Assembly (NCBI RefSeq): GCF_933775445.1
Contig: NC_065877.1
Coordinates: 28,892,001 to 28,956,000, forward strand
Length of the DNA: 64,000 nt
Direction of reading: 5' to 3'
DNA from: Argentina anserina
Taxonomy: Eukaryota; Streptophyta; Magnoliopsida; Rosales; Rosaceae
In this document: in pieces, positions 62,453 through 64,000 of the stretch
Numbering within the stretch: position 1 is the stretch's first letter
Layout of the letters: every line of letters starts with the position of its first letter
The notes under the pieces: generated by a model
Told to the model about the DNA's origin: nothing
The model's database searches: none
What the model saw: the letters and a program-made list of their open reading frames with translations, nothing else
Translations under genes and position numbers: made by a program

Positions 62453-63020
62453 TGGCCGGAATCGTCGAATCCGCACCATGTAGTCTATTCTATGTACCAT
62501 TGTGAGAGTGTGTTCTCATAACTTCTTATTCCGTATGTAAAATAGCGGTAAAATGATATATAATGGTTGCATTTGACCTTAATACTCGTTTTTAATTAAT
62601 TTGAATATCGTAATGATATTTAATTGAAACAAAAATTATAGACAATAAAAGTAAATTACTTATATATTTAGTTAGTCATGAAATATGTCAGTGACTAGTA
62701 TTCAATTATTTTGGCGCCTTTAACATTGTGTAGTACTGCATTCACATTGGGCATGATGCATTCACATTCTTGTCAAACAAGCCATGTATACAGCTCCTTG
62801 ATTTCTTACAAATTAACCACTGGCTTAGTAGAGAATAGTTCCTCGACTTAACATACACTGTATACTCATAGTTGATGATGCACGGGAATCTGTTTGTTAT
62901 CTCTCTTTATTGTCATTCCAATGTTTCTGGCTGAATTGCAATCATTGTATAGGGTTAATAATTCGAGACAACAAAATCATCCCTCACGTGGTGTCATGAT
63001 ATATATATATATATATATAA
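62453..63020. other. Intergenic stretch right of the Pack-hAT-like element
   Basis: At 62487-62570 it resembles the 183-base repeat unit of 36.6 kb (TAGTCTATTCTATGTACC, CATAACTTCTTAT, TAATGGTT). The rest is AT-rich and ends in an AT run at 63000-63018. No gene is seen. Confidence 0.5.
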
Positions 63021-63383
63021 CAGAATAAAGTTCTAATTTTGGCACACTTTTCGGTCAAATTTTTTCACCATAAGTGATTCAATATTTAAGTATGCTATTC
63101 AAGATTATCTTTACAAAATTTCATCCAATTTGACAATGGTTTGAGCTTTCAAAATTGGGATTTACACGAATGGTTCACGTTGAACAGTTTTAATTCATTC
63201 ATTGATTTAATCTAATTTCAATACCTTAGCGATATCCAAATTAGATGAAATTTTATATAGATGATCTTGAATATCATACCTAAATATTGAATCGCTTATG
63301 GTGAAAAAATTTAACCGAAAAGTGTGCCAAAATTGGAACTTCACTTTGTAATTTCAGAGTGAAGCTTCACTCTGGATAGGGAC

Positions 63384-63385
<2 letters not shown>
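63021..63385. mobile_element. Fold-back MITE, copy 2 (inverted relative to copy 1)
   Basis: Same family as 59587-59985: TTTGGCACACTTTTCGGTC at the left, ACACGAATGGTTCACGTTGAAC in the middle, and CAGAGTGAAGCTTCACTCTGG at the right. The middle part matches copy 1 as its reverse complement. The left tip lacks the GAAGCTTC block, so it is slightly shortened. It also sits between AT microsatellites. Confidence 0.8.
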
Positions 63386-63387
<2 letters not shown>

Positions 63388-63444
<57 letters not shown>

Positions 63445-63447
63445 ATG
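63388..63447. repeat. Compound (AT)n(GT)n microsatellite
   Basis: About 26 bases of AT repeat pass directly into about 26 bases of GT repeat, right after the fold-back element. It is probably highly variable. Confidence 0.9.
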
Positions 63448-63639
63448 AGATTGATGAATCTGACGATGAGGACGAGCTAGAACGACAGTGCATGACTATT
63501 ATATCGACGTACGTATTTAGTGATGATGAAGAAGATGCCAGGGTACAAGGAGGATGAAAATGATGGCAATAACAACCGATCAACGAGGAGGATGGCTGAA
63601 CAAAATGTTGTATAAGCTTTTTTAAGTTTGAAAAATTTC

Positions 63640-64000
63640 ACTATTGGTATCCAAACTATTGTGGCAAGGTCAATGTAGTACCCTAATTTTGAATTGTACC
63701 AATGTAGTACCAAAACTTGTAATTCGCTATCAACGAAGGGTCTGGGCCCAATTTTCGTTATGGCTCCGTTATCTCGGTCACGTGTTCTGCACGTGACCAT
63801 AAAAAAAATTCAACAGCGGTACCCAGACTCTTGTGGCAAGGTCAATGTAGTATCCAAACTCTGAGTTATATCAATGTAGTACCCAAACTCGTTTTTCATT
63901 ATCAATGAGGGATCTGAAGCCAATTTACGTCACAGTCTCGTCTTATGGGTCAAAATAAAAAGGGTATTTACCTAAATAACTCTATGTGGGTTCTAATGCT
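63640..64000. repeat. Tandem repeat, about 170-base unit, cut by the window end
   Basis: Two units start at about 63648 and 63818 with GGTAYCCARACTMTTGTGGC and share AAGGTCAATGTAGTA, CAATGTAGTACC, TATCAAYGARGG and TCTG. Similar GTACC-rich tandem ends are seen in plant transposons, so this may be the edge of an element beyond the window. Confidence 0.65.

Overview
This window is nuclear DNA from a eudicot plant. The genes have GT-AG introns, one GC-AG intron and one U12-type AT-AC intron, AT-rich intergenic DNA, plant-specific families (an EXO84B-type exocyst subunit, PEPR-like LRR receptor kinases, plastid phosphoglycerate dehydrogenase, DCL2) and many plant transposons. A rosid, possibly Rosaceae, is my impression only. 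Gene models below were built by hand from splice signals and frame continuity; family names come from recognised protein similarity, not from a search.

Layout. 0.3-5.9 kb: intact EXO84B-like gene (+). 7.5-9.5 kb: intronless rhamnogalacturonate lyase (+). 9.9-13.3 and 16.1-19.4 kb: two tandem PEPR-like receptor kinases (-), differing by exactly two LRR units and sharing a nearly identical juxtamembrane/kinase patch. 22.1-24.0 kb: internally deleted Dicer-like 2 pseudogene (-) with a small transposon in one exon. 26.0-29.5 kb: two-RRM RNA-binding protein (-) with a U12 AT-AC intron. 29.7-30.7 kb: broken F-box gene (+), head to head with it. 32.3-36.0 kb: plastid D-3-phosphoglycerate dehydrogenase (-). 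37.2-44.3 kb: nested transposons, including a 3.0-kb solo LTR inside a long-TIR element, and a hAT-like element inside a Stowaway-like MITE abutting a 1.5-kb solo LTR. 47.8-50.1 kb: GMC oxidoreductase of the HOTHEAD/mandelonitrile-lyase group (-). 50.8-52.9 kb: decayed WSS1/WLM metalloprotease gene (+). 55.3-59.5 kb: a LINE inserted in an older LINE fragment that also carries a MITE. 60.2-62.4 kb: a hAT-type element with a perfect 8-bp target duplication that carries intron-containing pieces of two unrelated host genes, proteasome subunit RPN11 and a plant multipass membrane protein. 63.6-64.0 kb: tandem repeats running off the window.

The intact genes serve separate jobs: exocytosis, pectin modification, peptide/danger perception, RNA binding, serine synthesis and cuticle or specialised redox metabolism. 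There is no operon-like logic. What stands out is the density of gene decay and capture: three host pseudogenes, two captured gene fragments, and at least four cases where insertion order can be read from target-site duplications. The best candidate for something undescribed is the Pack-hAT-like element at 60231-62444.
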